From NCBI GenBank assembly GCA_964560765.1, contig CAZLMG010000018.1, positions 1 to 64,000 of the forward strand: 64,000 nucleotides of DNA, given 5' to 3'. The DNA is from CAZLMG01 sp964560765 (lineage in GTDB: Bacteria > Bdellovibrionota_B > Oligoflexia > Oligoflexales > CAZLMG01). This document shows positions 1 through 8,819 of the stretch, in pieces (the stretch's first letter is position 1; the number at the start of each line of letters is the position of its first letter). Under the pieces are notes generated by a model that was not told the DNA's origin, did not search any database, and worked only from the letters and a program-made list of their open reading frames with translations. The position numbers and the translations under genes were made by a program.

Positions 1-251
1 AAGCCAATCCTCACTTTGACCGAGACCTCTACCGTCATCGACACTTAGTCGAAAAGCTGTTCGCAAGGCTGAAGCATTTCCGGGCATTCGCCACTCGTTA
101 CGACAAGCTAACAAGAAACTTCTGCGCATTCATAAGTTCGAAAGTTATTCATTGTTCCCTGCCGTCTGGTCGGCCAACTGCAGCGGTTACCGGACCCCGG
201 AACACTGAGCGGCAGACAGTATCAGTCCAGAAAACAGTAACTGAACAGTGA
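1..251 (+). pseudogene. IS5-family transposase 3' remnant
   Basis: Reading from base 3, the first 45 or so codons give the typical C-terminal block of IS5-family (IS427-like) DDE transposases, including YRHRHLVEKLFARLKHFR and ATRYDKLTRNF; the Glu at bases 51-53 is at the position of the last catalytic acid. Real family members continue into a hydrophobic helix and stop soon after. Here the resemblance ends near base 135 and the frame runs through an unrelated tail to a stop at 249-251, so the 3' end appears replaced or rearranged. The 5' part lies outside the window, so I cannot say whether the rest is intact. No terminal inverted repeat was recognised. Confidence 0.7.
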
Positions 252-397
252 ACGGAAACGGAAGTGACATCTGAACACTGGTTGCAGTGGCTGCTTAGCT
301 GACCAGTAAACAGGGACAGGCCCTAGGTAACCTGCTGATTATATTTTAAAAAATATGAATTTTTACACTCGTATTGCATCGCCAGCCCGTTTGAGGG
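252..397. other. Non-coding gap with AT-rich stretch upstream of the helicase loader gene
   Basis: No gene seen. The left part and the preceding 50 bases are rich in AACAGT/AACACTG-like words. The right part is strongly AT-rich (about 339-376) and contains the inverted repeat ATATTT-TAAA-AAATAT at 341-356, which could be a promoter or operator for the downstream gene. No convincing -35/-10 pair was fixed. Confidence 0.3.
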
Positions 398-1390
398 ATG
401 TTAGCGGCTCTTGTCGCTCCCGAAGAAAGGCCAGCTGTGAAGCATCAAAATCTGCTGGAAGCTATTCACGCTCCGGATAAACGATCGGGCGCGTCCGGCC
501 CGTCCAAAGGCCCACGCTGTGCCTTACAAGGTTCCCAATGCAGTTGTGGCGGTATTGGTTATCGCGTCGATCCAGTCGGAGGCATGGCGCGAGCAAGCCT
601 CTGCCAATGTGTCGTCTCCTGCGCCGCATGTCTCGGCGCGGCCCGAGTCCTTGTCGACGGGCAATCCAAGCCCTGTCGCGACCCCAGTCCGCGGCGGCTT
701 GTTAATCTATTCAACGAGGCGGGTATTCCAGCACGGTACGCGACCGCTCGCTACGAGGGCTTTCGCAATTACTCGGGTAACGGTCGTGATGTGATCATGC
801 GCATCGGACAGTGGCTGCAAACCGTGGATGTCAGCGCTCCGAAGGGGTTGTTGCTAGGCGGTCCCGTCGGCGTCGGTAAAACATACCTATTGGTCGCCAT
901 GGCAAGGCATCTCGTGTCGCGAGGGATCAGCGTCAAATTCGTTGATTTTCATCAGTTGCTGGGGCAGTTGAAGGCAGCCTACTCAAAAGATGAATCGGAT
1001 GAAACCCTGCTGGCTCCTTTACTCAATGTCGATGTGTTGGTGATCGATGAGATGGGTAAGGGGCGTAACACCGACTGGGAATTGACTATTCTCGATAACT
1101 TGGTGATGGGCCGCTACAATGCTAACAAGATTATCGTCGGCTCGACCAACTATTTACTCAAGGACGCGCCAACCAAGAGTCAAAGCTATCAGTTTGATTT
1201 GGAGCAGTCGGCCCAGCGCACAGGGTTCGCCGCCGACCAGTTCGAAAGTTTGGAGTCGCGGGTTGGTGCTCGGATCTATTCGCGATTGGTCGAGATGTGC
1301 GACTTTGTTACCCTGAGCGGCGACGACTATCGCCGCAAGAACACCGCAGCAGGACCAACACATGCCCCAGCGCCACGCCCTAGAGCCTAG
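398..1390 (+). CDS. DnaC/IstB-like AAA+ ATPase (helicase-loader type) with N-terminal Cys motif
   Basis: Predicted 330-residue P-loop ATPase. Walker A is GPVGVGKT near residue 154 and Walker B is VLVIDE near residue 213, followed by a sensor-like GSTNY; the order and spacing match DnaC/DnaI/IstB helicase loaders. Before the ATPase core is a Cys-rich segment, C-x-C-x-G-x-G then C-x-C and C-x-x-C (about residues 48-80), which looks like a zinc-binding module. The C-terminal segment near ARIYSRLVEMCDF is also loader-like. The start is ATG 398 with GAGGG almost abutting it; a later start is possible because the first 40 residues look unconserved. The next gene overlaps by 29 bases, so the two are probably co-translated. 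Primosomal loading of DnaB is the family role; IstB-like transposition helper is the alternative, and the IS remnant upstream makes it worth considering. Confidence 0.75.
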   Translation: MLAALVAPEERPAVKHQNLLEAIHAPDKRSGASGPSKGPRCALQGSQCSCGGIGYRVDPVGGMARASLCQCVVSCAACLGAARVLVDGQSKPCRDPSPRRLVNLFNEAGIPARYATARYEGFRNYSGNGRDVIMRIGQWLQTVDVSAPKGLLLGGPVGVGKTYLLVAMARHLVSRGISVKFVDFHQLLGQLKAAYSKDESDETLLAPLLNVDVLVIDEMGKGRNTDWELTILDNLVMGRYNANKIIVGSTNYLLKDAPTKSQSYQFDLEQSAQRTGFAADQFESLESRVGARIYSRLVEMCDFVTLSGDDYRRKNTAAGPTHAPAPRPRA

Positions 1391-2207
1391 GCCGCTCCTG
1401 AACCAGGCGTGTATGCTGCAGCAGTGGTCTCGTGCCTCGCATGTAGCCGGCTTGCCAGGTCTTGAGCTCGGTGCTCGTGGGTTTAGCCTCGATAAATCAT
1501 TTTTCCCATGTTGTCAGGGTACGGGACTGCAGGCGGTGACGAGCAAATCCATGGCCCGTTGCGAACTACTGCGACGCGTTCGTTTGGTTCATCGACTGCT
1601 GGGACTCTATGGTCAACAGTGGCGCGAGCAAGCTCACGTCGATCGGTTGTTAAAATTGGTGGATACCCCGGATGTACTCACGTGCCGCTCGCACCTTTCG
1701 AATCTTGCTCAGCTGCAAGATTCGATTCGCGTCAAAGGACGCCAGGTTGAAAGTTTGCATGGACCTTCTTCCTGGTGGGCAGCTGCCTTGAAGTTGGCTT
1801 GGATTGATGGCGTGGCCGTGGCGATTTATCGTTTTGATGAGCACGCCACTCAAATGCCGGATCTCGGGCTGGATGCGGCGGCAGATGGAACGCTACCATT
1901 ATTGGTGCTTGAGGGCGTCGACCATCTATGGGAACCAGCCTATGCTGAGCGTTTTGAGCGTTGGTTGCGCCTGGCGGATGATCGACAGCAGCCTGTTTGG
2001 ATCGATTTGGTCCGCCATCGGAGTGAGTCCCGAGCCCGGGGTTCGGTGTTTCAAAAACGTTTGGCGGATCAACGCAACGAGCAGATGTTTCTCGAATTGT
2101 CGCCGCGGGTGCGCGCTATCCTCGTCCACGCGGGAATAGCGCCAGCGGCAAAACCAGCCCAGCCGGGCGTGCAAAAGCCAACCGGCTATAGCGAGTTTAT
2201 GCCATGA
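1362..2207 (+). CDS. Unrecognised protein, apparent degenerate paralogue of the upstream loader
   Basis: A 281-residue protein with AGGA seven bases before its ATG and a 29-base overlap with the upstream ATPase gene. By eye it parallels that ATPase: CCQGTG (about residue 50) followed by SMAR matches the CxxGxG...MAR segment; GPSSWWAAALKLAWIDG (about 133) sits where GPVGVGKT and its helix occur; LLVLEGVDHLW (about 180) sits where VLVIDEMG occurs, with a similar spacing to the next strand. The Walker A Gly-Lys-Thr, the Walker B acids and most zinc-ligand Cys are missing, so it should not hydrolyse ATP. I infer a non-catalytic partner or regulator of the loader. Its stop overlaps the next start (ATGA). 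No function is known to me; the paralogy itself is an eye alignment. Confidence 0.6.
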   Translation: MPQRHALEPRPLLNQACMLQQWSRASHVAGLPGLELGARGFSLDKSFFPCCQGTGLQAVTSKSMARCELLRRVRLVHRLLGLYGQQWREQAHVDRLLKLVDTPDVLTCRSHLSNLAQLQDSIRVKGRQVESLHGPSSWWAAALKLAWIDGVAVAIYRFDEHATQMPDLGLDAAADGTLPLLVLEGVDHLWEPAYAERFERWLRLADDRQQPVWIDLVRHRSESRARGSVFQKRLADQRNEQMFLELSPRVRAILVHAGIAPAAKPAQPGVQKPTGYSEFMP

Positions 2208-2851
2208 TCTGGAACGAATTGCAGGCTTTGCTTCTCGACTTCGACGGGTTGATGATCGATACCGAATGGCCGGCCTTTGTGGCTTGGCAAGAGATTTATC
2301 AGCGCCACGGTTGTGAGTTGGCGCTGGAAGAATGGGTGACTTGCGTCGGGGGAGTCGACGTTGGATTTCACCCGACAAAGAATCTTGAGGCCGTACTTGA
2401 GCGGCCGGTCGATCACGCCGGATTGATGGCGGAAAAAGAGCAGCGCAAAGCCATATGGTGTGACCGTATGCCGCTGTTACCGGGCGTGCTCGATCTATTA
2501 CTGGCAGCTCAGGATCGACAATTACCCTTGGCCGTGGTCTCGTCGTCAACTCGCGAATGGGTCGAGCACCATTTGCAGCGGGTTCAGGCTAGGCATCTGG
2601 TGCCGCAACTGGTGACCCGCGAAGACGTATCGCGCTTCAAGCCGGATCCGATGCCATATCTGACAGCCGCGCAACGACTTGGCGTCAATCCCGCTAAAAC
2701 CTTGGTGTTCGAGGATTCACCGAATGGTGTGGTGGCGGCGAAGGCGGCTGGGATGCACTGCATCGCCGTGCCAAATCGGGTGACAATGCATGCGGACCTA
2801 TCGCGTGCGGATCGCATCCTATCCGACATCGGGGCGTATCTCGCCCCATGA
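2204..2851 (+). CDS. HAD-superfamily hydrolase, beta-phosphoglucomutase/phosphatase-like
   Basis: A 215-residue HAD subfamily IA enzyme, a cytosolic phosphatase or phosphomutase. Motif I is DFDGLMIDTE (residues about 10-19, nucleophile Asp plus acid/base Asp), motif II is VVSSST, motif III is the Lys in RFKPDPMPY, and motif IV is FEDSPNGVVAAKAAG. The segment between motifs I and II has the length of a small helical cap. Start ATG 2204 overlaps the stop of the previous gene by the ATGA arrangement, so it is the third gene of a tight operon with the loader pair. Substrate cannot be read from sequence. Its stop codon directly abuts the stop of the convergent gene at 2852. Confidence 0.85.
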   Translation: MIWNELQALLLDFDGLMIDTEWPAFVAWQEIYQRHGCELALEEWVTCVGGVDVGFHPTKNLEAVLERPVDHAGLMAEKEQRKAIWCDRMPLLPGVLDLLLAAQDRQLPLAVVSSSTREWVEHHLQRVQARHLVPQLVTREDVSRFKPDPMPYLTAAQRLGVNPAKTLVFEDSPNGVVAAKAAGMHCIAVPNRVTMHADLSRADRILSDIGAYLAP

Positions 2852-5800
2852 TTAGATGCCAGATGGGGCCACCGTGTTACCGAATTCCTTGATGCGCACT
2901 CGCAGCAAATATTTTCCCTGAGACTGGGCCCGTCCTCCGACCAGGATCGGCAGGACTGTGTTGGTGTCTGGATTTCCCGGGATGTTGGGCCCGATCTCAA
3001 AGCGCACGAAATGGGTTCGATCTTCCTTGCCAGGAATCTCTCCTGCTTGACTGGATAACTTCGTCGAGGGTTCTCGCCATCGAGCTTGCTCGCCCGTCAA
3101 ATTCTGCCGAATCGATGTGATCGTGTTGTAGCCACTTTCGTCGGGTATCGCCGCCCGAAAAGCCAAAAAGTCGCCGGTAAATTTGACGTCCGCCGGCTTC
3201 TGCGTACAAGGCACGCTCAGGAAGCAGCCGCCGTAGCTGAATTCACTGATAGACACCGGCAATTGTGCTCGAATGTCGCCTTCGCGAATTGTCGAACTCT
3301 TGTTATCGGTCAGTAGGCGACATTGACGCCCATAAAATGGTTCGGTATGCGGTGCGCCACGGCAGACGGGGTTTGCCGAGTCGGGGGTTATGGGCGAGTA
3401 AAATGTTGTCCACTGTTGACTGGCTAAATTGCTTCCCATTTGGAGGTAGATAAGCGGCCAGCCGGTTGTGTTACCCGTGCCTTGATCGTTGACCACATAT
3501 TCTGCGTTGGTGCAGTCGCTGCAAGAAAAGTATTTCTGCGGAATGGTGACGAATCTTCGGAAGGCCGCGTTGAGGTCGACGCGCCGCGTATAAGGGCGTT
3601 CGCACAAAACCGTAGAGTTAGGTAGCAATGCCTGGCAGGCCGTCGCATAGGCTTCAAATCCCGGCGCATCCGCAGCTGGGTCGGCTGGCCCCGCCAGACT
3701 ATTCATATAGCTCTTGACCGTGGCCAGCTGGGCAACGGTTTCCGACGTTAGCAAATTTCTTGTAAACTGCACCGGGTCGAGTGGCGAGAAGAGGAAAGAC
3801 GTATCCGTGGGCAAAAATGCATAGGTATTGGGCCTCAGGTCGCGGATGTAATCAAAATTGTAGAACTGTCGATTTGCCTCCTCGGCAAAGAAGTGGCGAT
3901 AACCTTTGCGTTCGATCGATCGGCCTTCGTTATCAACCATTTGGATATTGTTGTGAGTAAAGAATGGAAAGCCCAGGGGTGCACTAAAAAGAAAGTTGTC
4001 AAAAGTTGCGGCATAGGCACCCTGATCGACAAAGTGGCGGTCGTCGATGAGCGAAGTATTCGGCACCCCAAATGTGGCGCACCTCGTCGGGTCGTTGGCA
4101 TCGGCTGTACACAAAAGTACGTGAAAATTCTCCACATCTTCCGTCGTCGTAAGTTCAGGTGCATAGACCTCAGCCCGCGCTACACCCATGGCGCCACGGT
4201 AATAGCGCAAATCATCTGGTCCGACTAAAAACATGGGTGCCAACTCTTTGTCGAAGTCGCGGGCATGTAACTGGATGATAACTTCATAGCGCGATGCACA
4301 TGGAGCTTGCACGCAAGGTTCGACTTCGATGTTATAGGTGTCGGTGTCGCCAATGGTGCGGGAGGTGCCGTTGACGTTAATGTCGAAGTTGTCGATGGAA
4401 CCCAGCACCCAAAGTTCGCGATCGCGCGTGACGTTAAGATCCACGGGAAATTCCCGAGGTGTGTAATAAGTTTTGGTGCGGTGACGAAAGCTCGTGTCAT
4501 CGAACGTGGGGATTTCGACGAGCCAGTCTTGTGGGTCGCGGGTTGTTAAATTGACGGGCCTAACATCCATGTGTGCGCCTTCTGACACCTTCTCCGTGTA
4601 GATAAAGCGGTTGCGACGAACGCCCGAGGTTGCCGTTTTACTATCGCTGCGCGGACCTAGTGGTATGAAAACGACGTTTAATTTCTTGCCTAAGACGGCC
4701 GCGACTTCTGTTGTCTTGTCGATCAGGCCCGCGAGTTGAATGAAGGTGACAGAATTTTTTTCCAGCCGCAAATCCATGTCATTGTCGGGAAAGATGGGCT
4801 GAACGAGTAGCATGTCGCGACTGACGAATGGGCCAGCGACAGCTGATTCAGCAATCGTGCGAGTACAGCGGTTGGCTTGCTCCTCGGCGGCACTGCAGCC
4901 CTCGTTATTGACTTCAAAGCGCTGCAAGACGCTGTTGGTGCCGGCGGCATTGACATCGTGCAACTTTGGGAACTCGACATATTTGAGCGGTAGCGTGTCA
5001 TCTGGCACATCCCAATAGCGTTTGGCGAAGCGATCGTTCTCCACGAGCTCCAAGGATACCGAAAGGCCAAAATTCTCCATCGTCTTGGCAAACGAAATGC
5101 CGAGCGTCTTCTCAATATTGGCCGTGCCTACTAAATCGGTATCGAGCAAGTCTTTGATTTTGGCGCATGGCCCCGCCGCTGGTCCGCATAGTTTCGAGTG
5201 CAAATACCAGCCGAACATGCCACGCAAGCCGACTTGTTCGTACTGAGCATAGCTCAAGTAGTCCTCGCCAAACATACTTGCGTCGAGTGGCTCGGTCAGA
5301 CTCAGCTGGTGTGGGCGCGACGAAAGAAATTCAGCCAAGAAGTGAAATGGGTAGGCATTCCCTCCCACATAACTTCCTCCCAAAAGTGCCAGTGCTTCCA
5401 TCAGCCATGGTTCTTCGGGGCGCGTGGTACGGCGCAGCAAGTGGTGATTGAGGCTGATGAGCGACATGATTTGCGTGCCGGCGTAGCCTTTGGCAAAGTT
5501 TGAAGATAGGGAGTTCGATGACGGAAATAGTCCTTGCTTGTAGATGCCGCCTGGATCAGGTGCCCATAAATAGACGATTTCGCCTTCATTGCTGGTTGGA
5601 TTGGAGGCGGCATGATAGGCCGCCAGGTCCTCGGGGTGATACTGCACCTTCGGAATGAATAAATCAGGTGAGCCCGTGTTCAGCGGATACATATATTGGC
5701 GATTGACGTCCGGGGAGACGAAAACGTCGATACCTTGATTCTTGTCGACATCGCTTGTTTCGCCGAATTGTTCGGCAAGCGTCCGCCAAGCAACTCCCAC

Positions 5801-6634
5801 ATGATCTGCCACCGAGCTGGCATGTTGGCGATAGAAACGGTCGAAGTGACCTTCCCAGCCAAAGTTGTGCAAATAGGCGAAGCCTGCCCGCGGCATGCGA
5901 TCGACAGGGCCGTTGTAACAAAGCTGGCCGATTTCCTCGTCGACCCAAACTCGTACCGTACGTGTCTGCCCGGCGATGGGTACGTCCTTCAGCGCCATCA
6001 AGCGGGCGGTCTTGGTGCTGACTTTGCCTAACCCAGCGCTGGCTGGCATGCGAAAGAGCCGAGTGCTGCAGAGTTGACGGGCAGCCAGGTCGTACCCCTT
6101 TTGCCCGACAAGTCCGACTCCGAACTGGGTCAATCCGAATCCGGTATCGCCGGTCAAAGAAGTGCCAGGTGTTGGTTCGGCGCTGGGAGCTTTCCCGAGT
6201 TGGGTCGTGTCGAAGGTCTTGGGTTCGCCGCACGCGGCTGACCCTTCCGCCACATCACCACCATTTGGCAACTCGACCGGTGCCGAGTCCGAAGCCGGAC
6301 GAACCTTCAGCCGGATGCAGGATTTTTCCAAGGCGCGGACGACGAGCAGATATTCCGTGCGGTAACGGCCCGTTTCATCCAGATCGCCATCGGCGGGAAA
6401 TTTAAGGGTGCGAACCAGCTCATTATTGTCGGTTTCCAGGACGTCGACATCCTCGGGATCGATAGTTTGTTCTTTGGGATCGCCCGCAGGGGTTTCCTGG
6501 TCTTGGTCGTCTTGTCCGCCACCAAAACCTGCGCGTTTTTTCTTCTTGCTACAGTGGGTCGATACCGTTAATAGTACGGCGATAAGGCCCAAGTGCCCGA
6601 GGTAAAACCAGAAATTCCTGCGATGGGGAATCAT
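2852..6634 (-). CDS. Very large lipoprotein resembling an M30-type metallopeptidase lacking the HEXXH site
   Basis: A 1260-residue exported protein. I start it at ATG 6634, which gives a short basic N-terminus, a hydrophobic helix and the lipobox VSTHC followed by KKKK; GGGAG precedes the start. The stretch from about residue 200 to 480 has the layout of M30 (hyicolysin-like) peptidases: an FDRF...VADHVG region, then YAGTQIMSLISLN near residue 386 where the family has HEXXH, then PWLMEALALLGG near 408 where the family has a WLNEG-type motif, and an AQYEQVGLRGMFGWYL segment. The His and Glu of HEXXH appear as T-Q-I-M-S, so zinc catalysis is unlikely. The remaining 750 residues look beta-rich and contain many Cys. 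It may be a surface binding protein. Divergent from lysS across 141 bases. Confidence 0.55.
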   Translation of the reverse strand: MIPHRRNFWFYLGHLGLIAVLLTVSTHCSKKKKRAGFGGGQDDQDQETPAGDPKEQTIDPEDVDVLETDNNELVRTLKFPADGDLDETGRYRTEYLLVVRALEKSCIRLKVRPASDSAPVELPNGGDVAEGSAACGEPKTFDTTQLGKAPSAEPTPGTSLTGDTGFGLTQFGVGLVGQKGYDLAARQLCSTRLFRMPASAGLGKVSTKTARLMALKDVPIAGQTRTVRVWVDEEIGQLCYNGPVDRMPRAGFAYLHNFGWEGHFDRFYRQHASSVADHVGVAWRTLAEQFGETSDVDKNQGIDVFVSPDVNRQYMYPLNTGSPDLFIPKVQYHPEDLAAYHAASNPTSNEGEIVYLWAPDPGGIYKQGLFPSSNSLSSNFAKGYAGTQIMSLISLNHHLLRRTTRPEEPWLMEALALLGGSYVGGNAYPFHFLAEFLSSRPHQLSLTEPLDASMFGEDYLSYAQYEQVGLRGMFGWYLHSKLCGPAAGPCAKIKDLLDTDLVGTANIEKTLGISFAKTMENFGLSVSLELVENDRFAKRYWDVPDDTLPLKYVEFPKLHDVNAAGTNSVLQRFEVNNEGCSAAEEQANRCTRTIAESAVAGPFVSRDMLLVQPIFPDNDMDLRLEKNSVTFIQLAGLIDKTTEVAAVLGKKLNVVFIPLGPRSDSKTATSGVRRNRFIYTEKVSEGAHMDVRPVNLTTRDPQDWLVEIPTFDDTSFRHRTKTYYTPREFPVDLNVTRDRELWVLGSIDNFDINVNGTSRTIGDTDTYNIEVEPCVQAPCASRYEVIIQLHARDFDKELAPMFLVGPDDLRYYRGAMGVARAEVYAPELTTTEDVENFHVLLCTADANDPTRCATFGVPNTSLIDDRHFVDQGAYAATFDNFLFSAPLGFPFFTHNNIQMVDNEGRSIERKGYRHFFAEEANRQFYNFDYIRDLRPNTYAFLPTDTSFLFSPLDPVQFTRNLLTSETVAQLATVKSYMNSLAGPADPAADAPGFEAYATACQALLPNSTVLCERPYTRRVDLNAAFRRFVTIPQKYFSCSDCTNAEYVVNDQGTGNTTGWPLIYLQMGSNLASQQWTTFYSPITPDSANPVCRGAPHTEPFYGRQCRLLTDNKSSTIREGDIRAQLPVSISEFSYGGCFLSVPCTQKPADVKFTGDFLAFRAAIPDESGYNTITSIRQNLTGEQARWREPSTKLSSQAGEIPGKEDRTHFVRFEIGPNIPGNPDTNTVLPILVGGRAQSQGKYLLRVRIKEFGNTVAPSGI

Positions 6635-6775
6635 GGGGGATCCGTCTCCCGTTTCGGCGTTGGTACATACCACGCTGTTAAGTTCGCCAGCTCTACCGGT
6701 TGCTATCGGTTGGGCCGGTGGTTCACTTAATAGCTGGTTTTTTCTCTATGAATTACGGAATGTTAGGGGGATTAG

Positions 6776-8356
6776 ATGAAGCCACGGACGCCCCATTGGG
6801 CCGATATTACCGCCGCCAAGGTGATTGCGGAAAAGGGCCCCAAGGAGCGATACGTTGTTGCCAGCGGGATTACGCCTAGCGGCACGGTGCATATCGGTAA
6901 TTTTCGTGAAGTGATCACGGTGGATTTCGTCGCACGCGCCTTGCGTGATACGGGCGCGAGCGTGCGCTTCATTTACTCGTGGGACGACTTTGATACGTTT
7001 CGCAAGGTCCCCGTGAATCTACCCAATCAAGAGATGCTGATGGAAAATCTGCGGCGTCCCATCAGTCGCATTCCCGACCCGCGAGGCCAATGCGAAACCT
7101 ATGCGCGCGCCGGGACGGAACCGTTCGAACGGGATCTGCAGCGGGTGGGCATCGCTCCAGAGTTTCTTTATCAGGAGCGTCGCTATGCCGCACACATGTA
7201 TGCGGACGGAATGCGTCAGGCGTTACTTCGGCGTGGAGCGATCAAGGCCATCTTGGATCGGTATCGGGCAGAACCCCTGGCGGATGATTGGCTACCAACG
7301 GCAGCCTATTGCGGCAAGTGCGGTCGAGACACGATGGACTATGAAAAATTCGATGGCGAGTGGGGATACCTCTATCGCTGCTCGACATGCGGCCACGAAG
7401 CCAAAGAGGATTTGCGAGAAACCAGCAACGTGAAGCTGAACTGGCGCACGGACTGGCCTATGCGCTGGGCGTTTGAAGGCGTCGATTTTGAGCCGGGTGG
7501 CAAGGATCATTCGAGTCAAGGTGGTTCCTACGATACGGCGAAGGAAATCGTCAAAGCCGTCTACGAGCGCGATCCGCCGGTGTATCTCCAGTACGACTTT
7601 GTTTCCATTAAAGGCTTGGACGGCAAGATGTCGTCCTCGGCGGGCGTGCTGATTACACTAAGCGAGGCTTTGGAGGTTTATCCAGGCGAGATCGTGCGCT
7701 GGATTTTTGCCCGGCAACGTCCCAATACAGACTTTGCCTTGGCATTCGACCAGGATGTGATCAAGACCTACGACGAATTTGATCGCTGTGAGGAGCAGGC
7801 ATTCGTCGCGGGCAGCTGGCAGGATGGAAAGTGGGCAATGAATCGTCGCAACTACGAATTAGCGCTCGTCTCCGGCATAGTGCCTTCCCAAAAGCCTGTT
7901 CGCCCGGCATTTCGCGAGTTGTGCAACCGTCTGCAAATTTGCGATGGCAATGCTGATCAAACGCGTGCGCGCTACTACGCTCAAGAGGTCACAAGTGCTG
8001 AGGATATCGAGCGTTTTCGCGAGCGTTGCCGCTGCGCTTGGTTTTGGCTGGAGAAGCATGCACCCGACGAGTTTCGCTATCGCTTGCAGCAAAAACGTCA
8101 GGATCTGCCGCTGAGCGAGGGCTTGCAGGCGGGGGTTGCGGCCTTGCGCGAATTGGTCGCGACGACAGATTTAGATGCGATTGCCCCCAAGGATTTGAAT
8201 CAGCTGATCTATGATCGCGCCATTCATGGGGCAGAGATTGACAGCAAGGAATTTTTTACCGCCGTTTATCGAAAACTTATCGGTCGCGACCAGGGTCCAC
8301 GCTTGCCCGGGTTTTTGAAAGAGATTGGACGGGAGAGATTGCTTGAGCTGCTCTAG
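6776..8356 (+). CDS. lysS: Class I lysyl-tRNA synthetase
   Basis: A 526-residue cytosolic enzyme that charges tRNA-Lys, of the class I (archaeal/spirochaete/alpha-proteobacterial) type rather than the usual bacterial class II LysRS. The HIGH-type signature is TVHIGN near residue 39 and the KMSKS-type signature is GKMSSS near 284. Between them are two Cys pairs, CGKCG and CSTCG (about 179-205), typical of the zinc ribbon in this family. The C-terminal third is helical and would hold the anticodon-binding part. Length is normal for the family. The start has GGGGG nine bases upstream. A lipoprotein gene overlaps its 3' end by 14 bases, suggesting read-through into the following secreted-protein genes. 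Confidence 0.93.
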   Translation: MKPRTPHWADITAAKVIAEKGPKERYVVASGITPSGTVHIGNFREVITVDFVARALRDTGASVRFIYSWDDFDTFRKVPVNLPNQEMLMENLRRPISRIPDPRGQCETYARAGTEPFERDLQRVGIAPEFLYQERRYAAHMYADGMRQALLRRGAIKAILDRYRAEPLADDWLPTAAYCGKCGRDTMDYEKFDGEWGYLYRCSTCGHEAKEDLRETSNVKLNWRTDWPMRWAFEGVDFEPGGKDHSSQGGSYDTAKEIVKAVYERDPPVYLQYDFVSIKGLDGKMSSSAGVLITLSEALEVYPGEIVRWIFARQRPNTDFALAFDQDVIKTYDEFDRCEEQAFVAGSWQDGKWAMNRRNYELALVSGIVPSQKPVRPAFRELCNRLQICDGNADQTRARYYAQEVTSAEDIERFRERCRCAWFWLEKHAPDEFRYRLQQKRQDLPLSEGLQAGVAALRELVATTDLDAIAPKDLNQLIYDRAIHGAEIDSKEFFTAVYRKLIGRDQGPRLPGFLKEIGRERLLELL

Positions 8357-8819
8357 TCGATACCTACGCTTATTCTTGTTGCTGGCAATGGCAACTGGGC
8401 TCAGCGGTTGCGTGGCGCTGCGCGTTTGGTTGGGCATTGGCTATGAACGTCCGAAAGTGGAGCTCGTTGAGGCGCGCGTCGACAAGGTAACCTGGCAATC
8501 GGTCGAAATGCATGTGGCGCTGCGCCTGGCTAATCCCAACGATTTTGTTTTTGAGTTTGCCGACTTGAAGTACGCTGCGCAAATGGCCGATCGACAGTTT
8601 GCCTCGGGTAAATATGATCGCGCCTTTACTCTGCCCGCCGAAGGTGAGTACCGATTGGAATTGCCAATCCGGATCGATTCACTGGAAGCTCTGCGTGTTA
8701 TGCAAGACGTGCTGAAGCAGAAAGAGACGAAGTTGCGTCTGGTAGGAACGGCCAACTTTATTTCCGCCTTTGGCAAGATCGGATTGGAGTTCGATGAGGA
8801 GACGGATATCTTGCCTTAA
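8343..8819 (+). CDS. LEA14/WHy-type outer-membrane lipoprotein
   Basis: About 158 residues. I start it at TTG 8343 because GGGAGAG lies six bases upstream and the result is a clean lipoprotein signal ending in the lipobox GLSGC (Cys near residue 23). The mature part has alternating beta segments, with LANPNDFVFEFADLKYAAQM typical of the LEA14/water-stress-hypersensitivity domain: an LxNPN motif followed by a self-versus-derivative beta pattern. The family is structural, without known catalysis; in bacteria such lipoproteins sit in the envelope and their role is unclear. It overlaps lysS upstream and the following gene downstream, so it is probably co-expressed with both. Confidence 0.65.
   Translation: MSCSSRYLRLFLLLAMATGLSGCVALRVWLGIGYERPKVELVEARVDKVTWQSVEMHVALRLANPNDFVFEFADLKYAAQMADRQFASGKYDRAFTLPAEGEYRLELPIRIDSLEALRVMQDVLKQKETKLRLVGTANFISAFGKIGLEFDEETDILP

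Noticed and set aside
5664..6233. A 189-codon minus frame inside the giant lipoprotein gene
   Set aside because: Out-of-frame shadow of the supported gene on the same strand, Arg/Ser-rich and without start signals.
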